From a bacterium (GTDB lineage Bacteria > Actinomycetota > Acidimicrobiia > Acidimicrobiales > CATQHL01), in NCBI GenBank assembly GCA_026708055.1, contig JAPOVS010000040.1, positions 93,400-156,137 of the forward strand: a stretch of DNA of 62,738 bases. Reading direction: 5' to 3'. How positions within the stretch are numbered: the stretch's first letter is position 1; each line of letters opens with the position of its first letter. Below the pieces are notes generated by a model. That model had not been told where the DNA came from, made no database searches, and saw only the letters and a program-made list of their open reading frames with translations. The translations under genes and the position numbers were made by a program. This document shows, piece after piece, positions 1 through 9,100 of the stretch.

Positions 1-312
1 CACAAGGTGCTGATCCTGTCGCTACGAGTGGGGGGCCTCGGCCTCAACCTGCAGAATGCCTCATACGTCTTCCACCTGGACCGCTGGTGGAATCCCGCGA
101 CTGAGCGTCAGGCCGAGGACCGGGCGCACCGCTTGGGCCAAACGGTCAAGGTGAACGTGATCAAATACTCCTGCGCCGGCACGATCGAGGAGCGCATCGA
201 CCGGATCCTGGAGTCCAAGCAGGAACTGTTCGCACAGCTGGTCGACGACGTGTCGCTGGACTTGTCGACCCGGATGACCTCGGGGGAGCTCTTCGGACTG
301 TTCGACCTGTAG
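1..312 (+). CDS. SNF2/SWI2-family helicase, C-terminal end (partial)
   Basis: This is the last 103 codons of a DNA-dependent ATPase of the SNF2 superfamily; the rest lies upstream of the window, and the reading frame is open from base 1. The visible part is the end of the second RecA-like domain: a motif V region (GGLGLNLQNA) and motif VI (QAEDRAHRLGQ) with the arginine finger, followed by the usual C-terminal helix around IEERIDRILESKQEL. Family members remodel or translocate along duplex DNA; the substrate cannot be told from this fragment. The tail after motif VI has the length usual for bacterial RapA/HepA-like SNF2 proteins, so the 3' end looks intact. The next gene is convergent. Confidence 0.9.
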   Translation, partial: HKVLILSLRVGGLGLNLQNASYVFHLDRWWNPATERQAEDRAHRLGQTVKVNVIKYSCAGTIEERIDRILESKQELFAQLVDDVSLDLSTRMTSGELFGLFDL

Positions 313-437
313 CACGGAGCAGGCAGACCGAGTGCCCAAGCGTGATATCGGTTGATCGGCAGTGCCGTCGAGGCCGCGCGCAACGGCACGGCCCGCTCCA
401 GGCGGCGGCCGAGCAGTGCGGCGTACCGGCTCCGTCG

Positions 438-462
438 CCATCCCGGCAGAGGCCGGAATCCA
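438..462 (+). repeat. REP-like palindrome, copy 1
   Basis: An imperfect palindrome of the form CCGGC-AGAG-GCCGG with flanking CAT and AATC. It lies between the convergent ends of the SNF2 gene and the substrate-binding protein gene. Three further copies are at 37238, 37361 and, inverted, 55093. Confidence 0.6.
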
Positions 463-510
463 CCCTTCAGCTGGTTGATCCGCGTCTGCGGTGGATTGCC
501 CGCCCGTGCG

Positions 511-2091
511 TCACAGATCGAACTCGTCGTTGAGTGGCGAGTCCACGATCATGACGTCGCGCAGGAACACCGGCGGCCGAGTGGGGTCGAAGACCTTGAT
601 CCGCACCGCGCTGGTGGGGCGGCGGTTCTCGGGCGTGCCGTAGACGTAGTTCTCCGCGGCGAGGCCGTCGAGATCCACCTCCCCGAGCTGCGCCAGGGCG
701 TTGCGGATGCCCTCCCGGCTGAAGTCGCCCAGCTCGGCGGCTTTCTCCAGCAGGGCGTGCACGGAGATCTGCAGGAAGTAGCCCGAGAGTATGAACGTGC
801 TGATGCTGCCGCTCCCGTAGCGCTCGAACCGCTCGTGGAACTTGGCGATACCCGGAACCGACGTGTCGGTGTACTCGGGTGAGTCGAGTGCGACGTAGTA
901 CTTGGCGTACAGATCAGGGGCGCCGGCTGCGAAGAGGTTGAGGTACGTCGGCAGCAGGCCCAGCCAGACCGGGTCGAGCCCCTGGCTGGCGGCCTCGGCC
1001 AACATGGCGTGCTGCTCGGTGGGGACGGTGATGGCGAAGATCACCGTGCAGCCGGCGTCGGCGAACGCCGCCACCTGCGCCGTGAACGCCCGGTCGCCCC
1101 TGTTGATGGTCTGGGTCTCGGCCAGGGAGAACCCCAGGCGGTCGGCGGCGAACTCCACGCCCCGCAGGGAGTCCCTACCGTACTTGTCGTTGACGTAGAC
1201 CGCGCAGTACACGTCCGACGGGCTCGCCAGACCCGAGTGGTTGACGTACCAGTCGGCCAGGTTGATGGCCTCGTACTCGTAGGCGGCGCCGCTGGGCATC
1301 AGCAGCGGCTCGCGCGCCCAGGCACCCGCCAGGGAGCCCGGCACGGCCACGATGCCGTCCTCGCTCAGGAACTCCAGCAGCGCCTGAACCGGCGGCGTGG
1401 AGAGCACCTCGGCGAACATCACCACGTCGTCCTTGAGCCGCTGGTACTCCTGCACCGTCTGGCCCTCGGAGTCCTTGGTGTCGCCGACGGCCAGCTCCAC
1501 CCGGTACTTGCCGGCAATGCCGCCCAGCTCGTCGTTCACCCAGTCCCAGTAGAGCTGTGAGCCGGCCAGCAATGGGCCGCCGATGATGGCCAGCGGCCCG
1601 GATTGGTCGACCAGGTAGCCGAGCGTGAGAGTCTCGCCGTCGAAGCCGGCCGTCGGCTGCGGCACCGGCGGGGGTGCCGGCGGCGCCTCGGGCGGGGGCG
1701 GTGGGGGCTCGGGAGCCGGGGCCGCATCGTCAGCTGCCGGGGCGGGTGCAGGCTCCGGAGGCGGCGGCGGGGGATCCTCACCGGCAGGCGCCGGAGCGGG
1801 TTCGGGCGGTGGCGGCGGGGCAGCCGCGTCGTCAGCTGCCGGGGCGGGTGCAGGCTCCGGAGGCGGCGGCGGGGGATCCTCACCGGCAGGCGCCGGAGCG
1901 GGTTCGGGCGGTGGCGGCGATTCGGACGGCGCCGGAGCGGGTTCGGGCGGTGGCGGCACGGCTGTTGTGCCGTCCTCACCGCCGCATGCGGCGGCCAGCA
2001 GCAGGATGACCGCGATGAGCGCCACCCAGCGGGACCTCGAGGTCAACCGCCGCCTCAATTCGAGCCTGCGTACGGTGCGAGCCTGCTTCAT
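511..2091 (-). CDS. Branched-chain amino acid-type ABC transporter substrate-binding lipoprotein with proline-rich stalk
   Basis: A periplasmic-binding-protein-fold lipoprotein (Peripla_BP_6 type), 526 residues, that should capture a small amide or amino acid and deliver it to the LivHM permease encoded just upstream in the transcript. An Arg-rich n-region, a hydrophobic stretch and a lipobox (LLAAACGG, lipid-anchored Cys36) form the signal peptide. Residues about 41-148 are a Pro/Ala/Glu-rich spacer with repeated GEDPPPPPPEPAPAPAADDA units; the binding domain then starts near ETLTLGYLVDQSG. I chose the ATG at 2091 because a GAGGAG lies about six bases before it; another ATG at 2097 directly abuts that site. 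The long stalk is unusual for this family. The true ligand (Leu/Ile/Val, urea, amide) cannot be read from sequence. Confidence 0.88.
   Translation of the reverse strand: MKQARTVRRLELRRRLTSRSRWVALIAVILLLAAACGGEDGTTAVPPPPEPAPAPSESPPPPEPAPAPAGEDPPPPPPEPAPAPAADDAAAPPPPPEPAPAPAGEDPPPPPPEPAPAPAADDAAPAPEPPPPPPEAPPAPPPVPQPTAGFDGETLTLGYLVDQSGPLAIIGGPLLAGSQLYWDWVNDELGGIAGKYRVELAVGDTKDSEGQTVQEYQRLKDDVVMFAEVLSTPPVQALLEFLSEDGIVAVPGSLAGAWAREPLLMPSGAAYEYEAINLADWYVNHSGLASPSDVYCAVYVNDKYGRDSLRGVEFAADRLGFSLAETQTINRGDRAFTAQVAAFADAGCTVIFAITVPTEQHAMLAEAASQGLDPVWLGLLPTYLNLFAAGAPDLYAKYYVALDSPEYTDTSVPGIAKFHERFERYGSGSISTFILSGYFLQISVHALLEKAAELGDFSREGIRNALAQLGEVDLDGLAAENYVYGTPENRRPTSAVRIKVFDPTRPPVFLRDVMIVDSPLNDEFDL
1727..1919 (-). 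repeat. 91-bp perfect direct repeat within the stalk-coding region
   Basis: Bases 1727-1817 recur at 1829-1919 with an offset of 102 bp and no difference that I can see. A third, partial copy covers 1931-1957. Each 102-bp period encodes 34 residues of the Pro/Ala/Glu stalk, so copy-number change would keep frame and alter stalk length. Confidence 0.85.
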
Positions 2092-2269
2092 GGCCATCTC
2101 CTCGTGGCTCCCCGGCGGATGCGCGGCCCCGACATCGCTGTGCGCTGCCCGGCGGCGGCAGCAACCCGACCCCCGATTGCCGGCCATCCTATCCAGCGTC
2201 CGGCAGTGCCTCCGGGCAGCGCACTGCCGCGGCGCGGAGCCGCTCCCCGCAGCGGCGCATCCGCTCGAC

Positions 2270-3469
2270 TCAGTGACTCTCCTCATCAGCCCGCTGCGGC
2301 AGCACGGCAACCCGCGACCGCCCGGCGCGGCGGATCCGCAGCGACCGCACGACGCCGGCGATGCCCCGGGGCTGGAACAGCAGGGTCAGCACCAGCAGCA
2401 GGCCGAACAGCGCTTCGCTGAACGACGAGGTGCTGAACAGCGGCTCGGCCGCCACGGTGTCGGACACGAGCGGCCGACCGAGGCCAGGGACGGTCACATC
2501 CAGGTAGCTCACGAACTCCTTCACCAACTCCGGCAGCGGCCCCAGCAGCAGCGCGCCCACGACGGCCCCGTAGACGGTGCCCATGCCGCCGACGATGATG
2601 ATGGCCACGAAGCGGATCGACAGGAAGAGTTCGGCCAGAGGCTCGTTGGGGGTGATGAAGCGCAGGCCCACCGCGTAGACGGCGCCGGCCACCGAGGCCA
2701 AGGCGCTGGAGATAGCGAAGGCGGCGATCTTGTAGCGGGCGTTGCTGACCCCGATCACCTCGGCGGCCAGGTCGCGGTCCCGGATGGCCTGCATGGCCCG
2801 GCCTGGGCGGCTGCGGACCAGATTCCGCACCACCAGAGCGCTGATCCCCACCAGGATCCACGACAGGTAGAACAGCCCCTGTTGGCGGTCCAGCCGCTGG
2901 CCGAAAGCGCTCATGTCCCCGAAGTCCAGGCCGCCGAGCGCCAGCGGCGCCTTGTTGGTGGAGATCCCGTCGAAGCCGCCCGTGAAGCCTTCCCAGTTGC
3001 GGGCGACGTGAGTCACGACGAAGATCAGCGCCAGCGTCACGACCACGAGGTAGTTGCCCTTGAATCGCAGGGCGAACGGGCCCACCAGCGCCCCGATGAC
3101 GGCCCCGGTGGCGGCCGCCAGGGCCAGCCAGGCAGGAAGCGGCCAGCCCCAGCCGGCGCCGAAGAAGGCCACCAGGTAGCCGCCCACCGTCAGGAACGCC
3201 GCATGGCCCAGCGACACCTGGCCGCAGAAGCCGGTCAGCAGGCTGAGCCCCAGCGCAGCCACCGCGAAGGTGCCGGCGTTGCCCAGCACCGTGATCCAGA
3301 ACGGGTCGTCGAGCACCAGCGGGCAGATCACCACCCCCGCCACGATCGCCGCCGCCAGCAGCTTGGACCCCGCGCCGGGCAGCAGCGGGTTGACCGCGGT
3401 CGCCGACGCGACCGCTGGGCGCGCCGGATCCACCGGCGGCAGCATGCGACGCAGGAATCCCGCGCTCAT
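2270..3469 (-). CDS. livM: Branched-chain amino acid ABC transporter permease LivM
   Basis: Inner-membrane permease subunit of 399 residues with the FGLSLLTG-type conserved region (AALGLSLLTGFCGQVSLGHAAF) and the EAA-like loop (RSRPGRAMQAIRDRDLAAEVIG) that contacts the ATPases. It pairs with LivH to form the transmembrane pore. The start is the ATG at 3469, which overlaps the livH stop as ATGA, so the two are translationally coupled; the open frame extends further upstream but only as a shadow of livH. The soluble N-terminal 25 residues are short for the family. About 180 bp separate this gene from the substrate-binding protein gene, room for a processing or promoter site. Confidence 0.92.
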   Translation of the reverse strand: MSAGFLRRMLPPVDPARPAVASATAVNPLLPGAGSKLLAAAIVAGVVICPLVLDDPFWITVLGNAGTFAVAALGLSLLTGFCGQVSLGHAAFLTVGGYLVAFFGAGWGWPLPAWLALAAATGAVIGALVGPFALRFKGNYLVVVTLALIFVVTHVARNWEGFTGGFDGISTNKAPLALGGLDFGDMSAFGQRLDRQQGLFYLSWILVGISALVVRNLVRSRPGRAMQAIRDRDLAAEVIGVSNARYKIAAFAISSALASVAGAVYAVGLRFITPNEPLAELFLSIRFVAIIIVGGMGTVYGAVVGALLLGPLPELVKEFVSYLDVTVPGLGRPLVSDTVAAEPLFSTSSFSEALFGLLLVLTLLFQPRGIAGVVRSLRIRRAGRSRVAVLPQRADEESH

Positions 3470-4359
3470 ACCCGCTCCACCCGCCGGGTTCCCAGCAGTC
3501 CCTCGGGGCGCCACAGCAGCACCAGAACCATCAGCACGTAGGGAACGACCACCTCCACGTTCGACCCCAGCCAGGAGACGTCCAGGTAACCCTGGGACAT
3601 GATCTCGGCCAGGCCGATCAGCACGCCGCCGAGCACGGCACCGCCCGCGGAGTCCAGCCCGCCCAGGATCATGGCGGGGAACGCGGCCAGAGCGACGAAG
3701 CCGATGGCCGGCGAGAGGGCGCCGCCGCCGCGGCTGACCAGCATGACGCCGGCCACCGGCGCCACCGCCGCGGCGACGGCCCACGAGACCGCGAACGAGC
3801 GCGCCACCGAGATGCCCTGCGCCGCGGCCGCCTCCTGGTCCAGGGCGGTGGCACGCATACCGAGGCCGGTACGGGAGTACCGGAAGAACACGAAGAACGC
3901 CAACAGCAGCACCGCGCCCGACACCATGGTCCAGAGATCGGCGTGCCGGAGCGTGACGTTGCCGAGCTGGCTGCGCCCATTGCCCCACGGGACCTCCAGC
4001 ACCAGCCCCGGGCTGGTCCAGACAGAGCGCACAACCTGCTCGATGATCAGCAGGAGACCCAGGGTGATCAGCACCACGGTGAAGGTGGGCTTGCCCACCA
4101 TGGGCCGGATCACCAGCCGCTCCAGGAACATCCCGACGGCGGCCATGGCGATCATGACCAGCACCAGCGCCAGCCAGAATGGCAGACCCCAGTCGGTGCC
4201 GAACTGGTACACCATGTAGGCGCCGAGGGTTACGAAGCCTCCCTGGGCGAAGTTGAAGGCGCCGCTCGCCTTGTAGATCACGACGAAACCCAGCGCCACC
4301 AGGGCGTAGATGCCGCCGAGAGCGACGCCGGAGAGCAGCAGCTGCAGGAACTTGTCCAT
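3466..4359 (-). CDS. livH: Branched-chain amino acid ABC transporter permease LivH
   Basis: Inner-membrane permease of 297 residues, starting MDKFLQLLLSGVALGGIYAL with the LivH hallmark GIYALVALGFVVIYKASGAFNFAQG, followed by about eight hydrophobic segments and the cytoplasmic coupling loop RYSRTGLGMRATALDQEAAAAQGI. It ends in the usual WRPEGLLG motif. The ATG at 4359 overlaps the livG stop codon (TGATG) and the stop overlaps livM (ATGA), giving a tightly coupled livF-G-H-M order. Function as one half of the transmembrane channel is well supported by family and context. Confidence 0.93.
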   Translation of the reverse strand: MDKFLQLLLSGVALGGIYALVALGFVVIYKASGAFNFAQGGFVTLGAYMVYQFGTDWGLPFWLALVLVMIAMAAVGMFLERLVIRPMVGKPTFTVVLITLGLLLIIEQVVRSVWTSPGLVLEVPWGNGRSQLGNVTLRHADLWTMVSGAVLLLAFFVFFRYSRTGLGMRATALDQEAAAAQGISVARSFAVSWAVAAAVAPVAGVMLVSRGGGALSPAIGFVALAAFPAMILGGLDSAGGAVLGGVLIGLAEIMSQGYLDVSWLGSNVEVVVPYVLMVLVLLWRPEGLLGTRRVERV

Positions 4360-5237
4360 CAACGCTCCCCACCGGTCCCGTTCGTACCGGCGGCGCCGAG
4401 GTAGGCCTCCACCACCGCGGGATGGTTCGCCACCTCGGTGGGGGCGCCGGAGGCGATCACGGCGCCGAAGTTCATGGCCACTACCCGGTCGGCCACCTCC
4501 AGCACCAGGTGCATGTGGTGCTCCACCAGCAGCATGGTGAGTCCCATCTCGGCCCGGATGCCGCTCAGCAGCGCGCCGGCCTCGCTGCGTTCGGCCCGGG
4601 TCATGCCCGCCACCGGCTCGTCGAGCATCAACAGCCGCGGCTCTGCGGCCAGGGCACGGCCGATCTCGACGCGCTTCTGCACGCCGTAGGGCAGCAGACC
4701 CACCGGGCGACCCACATAGGGGCCGAGGCCGAGGAAGTCCACCAGTTCGGCACAGTGCTTGCGGTGCCGGATCTCCTCGCGGCGCGCCCGGCCGAGCCAC
4801 ACCGCACCCGCCAGCAGACCCGTTCGCATGAGCGTGTGGCGACCGAGCATGAGGTTGTCGACGATGTCGAGGTTCTCGAACAGCGCCAGGTTCTGGAAGG
4901 TGCGGGCGACGCCTCCCGCGGCGATGCGAGAGGGACGCATGCCGACCAGGTCGGCCCCCTCGAAGAGCAAGGCGCCCTGCTCGGGTCGGTACACACCGCT
5001 GATGCAGTTGAACAGCGAGGTCTTGCCGGCCCCGTTGGGGCCGATCAGCGCCACGAGCTCGCCGGGGCGCACGCTGAACGACACGTCATCCAGCGCCCGG
5101 AGCCCCCCGAAGGAAAGGCTCACGCCGTCGACGCGCAGCATCGGCGTGACGAGGGCGGGCGGGGTCACCTCGGCCGGTCCTCGCCGCTCCCCTCCCGGTG
5201 GCGCCGCGTCTCCGTCGGCTGCGGTGGCCTCAGCCAT
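4359..5237 (-). CDS. livG: Branched-chain amino acid ABC transporter ATPase LivG
   Basis: Cytoplasmic ATPase subunit of 292 residues. Walker A is GPNGAGKT (about residues 66-73), the signature region is LPYGVQKRVEIGRAL (a non-canonical YG in place of SGG, as is common in LivG), and Walker B is LLMLDEPVAGM followed by a VEHHMHLV switch region. The C-terminal BCA_ABC_TP_C-type tail (HPAVVEAYLG) is present. The chosen ATG at 5237 lies 8 bp inside the end of livF; residues 1-30 are an Ala/Pro-rich lead-in before the ABC fold. It should heterodimerise with LivF below the LivH/LivM pore. Confidence 0.93.
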   Translation of the reverse strand: MAEATAADGDAAPPGGERRGPAEVTPPALVTPMLRVDGVSLSFGGLRALDDVSFSVRPGELVALIGPNGAGKTSLFNCISGVYRPEQGALLFEGADLVGMRPSRIAAGGVARTFQNLALFENLDIVDNLMLGRHTLMRTGLLAGAVWLGRARREEIRHRKHCAELVDFLGLGPYVGRPVGLLPYGVQKRVEIGRALAAEPRLLMLDEPVAGMTRAERSEAGALLSGIRAEMGLTMLLVEHHMHLVLEVADRVVAMNFGAVIASGAPTEVANHPAVVEAYLGAAGTNGTGGER

Positions 5238-5982
5238 CACCCAGGTAGAGCTTCTGCACTTCGGGGTCGTCGCGCAGCACTGCGGCCGGCCCGCCCATCG
5301 CCACCCGCCCGGCCTGCAGTACGTAGGCGAACTCGGAGATCGACAGCGCCATCGCGGCGTTCTGCTCCACCAGCAGGACGGTGGTCCCGGCCGCACCCAC
5401 CGCGCTGATCCGCGCCGCGATCTGTTCGGTGATGCGCGGCGCCAGGCCGAGCGACGGCTCGTCCAGCAACAGCAGGTTCGGTGAGCTCATCAATGCCCGC
5501 CCGATGGCCAGCATCTGCTGCTCACCGCCCGACAGGTAGCCGGCCTGGTAGCCGCGCCGGCGGGCCAGTTGCGGGAACGCCTCGAAGATCTCCCGGGTCA
5601 CCGCCGCCACTTGCCGGCGGTCTCGTACCGTGACCGCACCCGCCCGCAGGTTCTCCTCCACGGTCAACTCGGCGAAGATCCGCCGCCCCTCCATCACCTG
5701 CGCCATCCCGCGCCGCACCAGGGCGGTCGCGTTGGCGCGCCCCACCGGCTTCCCCTCGAGCAGTACCTCGCCGCCGGTCACACGGCCGTGGTGGAACGGC
5801 AGCAGCCCGGTGAGCGCGCGCAGCAGGGTCGTCTTCCCGGCGCCGTTGGGTCCCAGCAGGGCCACGACCGCACCGGCCGGAACCTCGATGTCCACGCCGT
5901 GGAGGACCGTCAGGGCGGGGCCGTAGCGCACGCTGAGGCCGCGAACCTCCAGCACCGGCGTCGCTGATCGGTCCCCCACCAT
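5230..5982 (-). CDS. livF: Branched-chain amino acid ABC transporter ATPase LivF
   Basis: Second ATPase of the transporter, 250 residues: Walker A GPNGAGKTT (44-52), signature LSGGEQQMLAIGRAL, Walker B LLLLDEPSLGLAP, and switch His replaced by the LivF-typical VEQNAA. It ends DDPEVQKLYLG as LivF proteins do. It is the first gene of the run livF-G-H-M followed by the binding protein, all on the minus strand. The 208 bp upstream are shared with the divergent lhr gene. Confidence 0.93.
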   Translation of the reverse strand: MVGDRSATPVLEVRGLSVRYGPALTVLHGVDIEVPAGAVVALLGPNGAGKTTLLRALTGLLPFHHGRVTGGEVLLEGKPVGRANATALVRRGMAQVMEGRRIFAELTVEENLRAGAVTVRDRRQVAAVTREIFEAFPQLARRRGYQAGYLSGGEQQMLAIGRALMSSPNLLLLDEPSLGLAPRITEQIAARISAVGAAGTTVLLVEQNAAMALSISEFAYVLQAGRVAMGGPAAVLRDDPEVQKLYLGDG

Positions 5983-6088
5983 CGCAGGGCACCGTACCAG
6001 CGCGCGCCCCGGCGGCCGGGCACCACCGTGCAGCGGGGCACGCGCCTATCGTTCACCCCGCAGGTGGGCGCGCCACGCTAGCCTGATA

Positions 6089-6102
6089 CGAACAACCGTT
6101 CT
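6089..6102 (+). promoter_or_regulatory. Candidate LexA (SOS) box upstream of lhr
   Basis: CGAACAACCGTTCT matches the actinobacterial LexA consensus CGAAC-N4-GTTCG at nine of the ten fixed positions. It lies about 90 bp before the lhr GTG and about 107 bp before livF, in the divergent intergenic region. It overlaps a 14-bp tandem repeat. Confidence 0.45.
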
Positions 6103-6122
6103 GACCTTACCGTTCTGACCTT
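6095..6122 (+). repeat. 14-bp tandem duplication in the livF-lhr intergenic region
   Basis: ACCGTTCTGACCTT occurs twice in perfect tandem (6095-6108 and 6109-6122). The first unit contains the right half of the candidate LexA box. Confidence 0.85.
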
Positions 6123-6190
6123 GGAGCATTCTGCCGGGACCTCGCCCGGCCGGATGCCGCCGCCGGATCCCGAGGAGCCACCGACTCGAC

Positions 6191-9100
6191 GTGACCGCCG
6201 TCAACACCGACACGCCCGATCCCGGCGCCGCTCCCGCCGGTGTGATGGACGGCTTCCACCCCGCTGTCCGGGCCTGGTTCTGCGGGCGCTTCCCCGGCGG
6301 CCCGACGGCGGCTCAGGTGGGCGCCTGGCCGGCCATCCGTGCCGGCGCCGACACGCTGGTGAGCGCACCGACCGGCTCAGGCAAGACTCTGGCGGCGTTC
6401 CTCGTGGCCATCGACGCCCTTTGGCAAGCGCACGAGCGGGGCGAGCCGGTCGCCGGGCAGGCCCAGGTGGTCTATGTCTCGCCCCTGAAGGCCCTGGCCA
6501 CCGACATCGCCGAGAACCTCACGGGACCGCTCGCTGAGATCGAACGGATCGGCCGGGACATGGGCTTCGAGCCCCCGCCGCTGCGCGTCGCCGTCCGCTC
6601 CGGCGACACCACGCAGTCGGCCCGGGCCGCGATGCTGCGCAATCCGCCCAACTTCGTCATCACCACCCCGGAGTCGCTGTACCTGCTGCTGACCGCCGAA
6701 CGCAGCCGGGAGATGCTGCGCACCGCCCGCTGGGTGATCGTCGACGAGATCCACGCGGTGGCCCGCGACAAGCGCGGCTCGCACCTGGCGCTGAGCCTGG
6801 AGCGGCTGGCGCACGTGTGCGAGCAGCGGCCCCTGCGGATCGGGCTGTCGGCCACGCAGCGCCCCATCAGCGTCATCCAGCGGCTGCTCCTGGGCGCCGG
6901 CACCCCCGAATCCCCGGCCGGCCGCCCCGCGCCGGCGGTGATCGACGTCGGCCACCGCAGGCACCTGGACCTCGCCCTCGAAATGCCGCCCAGCGATTTG
7001 GAGGCCGTGGCGCCCGCCACACAGACCGCCGAGATCCTCGACCGCATCGCCGAGCTGATCACCGAGCACCGGACGACGCTGATATTCGTCAACACCCGCC
7101 GGGAGGCCGAACGCATCGCCCACCTGCTGGCCGAGCGGCTGGGCGACAGCGCGGTGGCCTCACATCACGGCTCGCTGTCGAAGGAGCGGCGCCTGCGAAT
7201 CGAGACCCGGCTCCGTGCCGGTGACCTGCGGGCTCTGGTGGCGACCGCCTCGCTGGAACTGGGCATCGACATCGGTCCCGTGGATCTGGCCTGCCAGATC
7301 GGTAGCCCGCGCAGCATGGCCACGTTCCTCCAGCGGGTGGGGCGCTCGGGCCACTCGGTCGGGGCGGTACCGAAGGGCCGCCTGTTCCCCACCACCCGCG
7401 ACCAACTGGTGGAGTGCGCCGCTCTGCTGGCGGGGGTGCGAGCCGGTCGCCTGGACGCCGTGACGCCACCGGAGGCGCCTCTCGACGTGCTGGCGCAGCA
7501 AATCACCGCCGAGTGTGCGGCGGAGCGCTGGAAGGTCGATGACCTGTTCGGGCTGGTGTGCCGGGCCGCGCCGTACGCGGACCTGTCCCGGGAGGACTTC
7601 GACGAGACGCTGCGGTTCACCAACACCGGCGTGGTGACGGGACGGGGACGGCGCGGCGACTACGTGCACGTCGACTCGGTGGCGGGCGAGGCGGCGGGAC
7701 GCCGCGGTGCCCGTCTGGCCGCGCTGACCTCGGGCGGGGCGATCCCCGACGTGGCCGACTACCGCGTGCTGCTGGACCCCGACGACACGTTCCTCGGCAC
7801 GGTCGACGAGGACTGGGCCATCGAGTCGATGGCCGGAGACGTGTTCCTGCTGGGCTCGCACAGCTGGCGGATCCGGCGCGTCGAGTCGGGCGTGGTCCGT
7901 GTGGTCGACGCCGAGGGGGCGCCCCCCACGGTGCCGTTCTGGCTGGGCGAGGCGCCGTCGCGGACCACCGAGTTGAGCACCGAGGTGAGCGATCTGCGGG
8001 CCCTGGTGGAGGGGTTCCTGGACGCCGGCGACCCCGACGGCGCCCGCACTGCGATTGCCGAGCGGTGCGGCCTCGGTGACGTCGCCGCCGAGGCCGTCGT
8101 GTCGTACCTGGCTGCGGCGCGGGCCTCCCTGGGATCCCTCCCCACGCAGAGCAGGCTCATCATCGAACGCTTCTTCGACGAGGCCGGGGGCATGCAGCTC
8201 GTGATCCACAGCCCCCACGGCGGGCGACTGAACCGGGGACTGGGGCTGGCACTGCGCAAGCGCTTCTGCCGCACCTTCGACTTCGAGCTGCAGGCCGCGG
8301 CGAACGACGACGCCGTGGTGCTGTCGCTCGGCCCCCAGCACAGCTTCCCCCTCAGCGACGTGCCGCGGATGCTGGATCCCGGGACCGTCACCGACGTTCT
8401 CACGCAGGCCATCATCGTCTCGCCGCTGTTCGGGGTCCGCTGGCGCTGGAACCTGAACCGGGCGCTGACCGTGCTGCGCTTCAAGGGCGGCAAGCGCAAC
8501 CCGCCGCCGATCCAGCGGATGGAGGCCGACGACGTGATGGCCGCCACCTTCCCGGGCCTGGCCGCCTGCCAGGACAACAATCCCGGTCCGGTCCCGATCC
8601 CCGACCACCTGCTGGTGCGCCAGACGCTGCACGACGCCCTGCACGAGGCCACCGACATCGACGGGCTCGTGGCACTCCTGGAGGCACTGCGCGCCGGGGA
8701 CGTGGCCATCGAGTTCCGCGACACTCCCGAGCCGTCACCCCTGTCGCACGAGATCCTGGGTGGCCGGCCCTTTACGTTCCTCGACGAGGCGCCGTTGGAG
8801 GAGCGGCGCACGCGGGCTGTGCGCCTGCCACGCGGCCTTCCGGTCGACCTGAGCGAGATCGGCGCCCTGCATCCGGACGCCATCGCCCGCACCTGCGCCG
8901 AGGTGGCGCCGGAGGTGCGCGACCCCGACGAGTTGCACGACCTGCTGTCGCAGATGGTGCTCTGCCGGCCGCGCTCCGACTGGGCGGACCTCTACGCACA
9001 GTTGGCGGAAGCCGGACGGGCGGTCACCGCCGGCGGCTTCTGGTGCACGACCGAGTTGCAGCCGGCCGTGCGCGCCCTGCTGGGCGAGGACACGCCGGGG

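Noticed and set aside
1670-1970. Regular repeats considered as a CRISPR array
   Set aside because: They are in-frame Pro/Ala/Glu codon repeats inside a lipoprotein gene, with no spacer variety and no cas genes.
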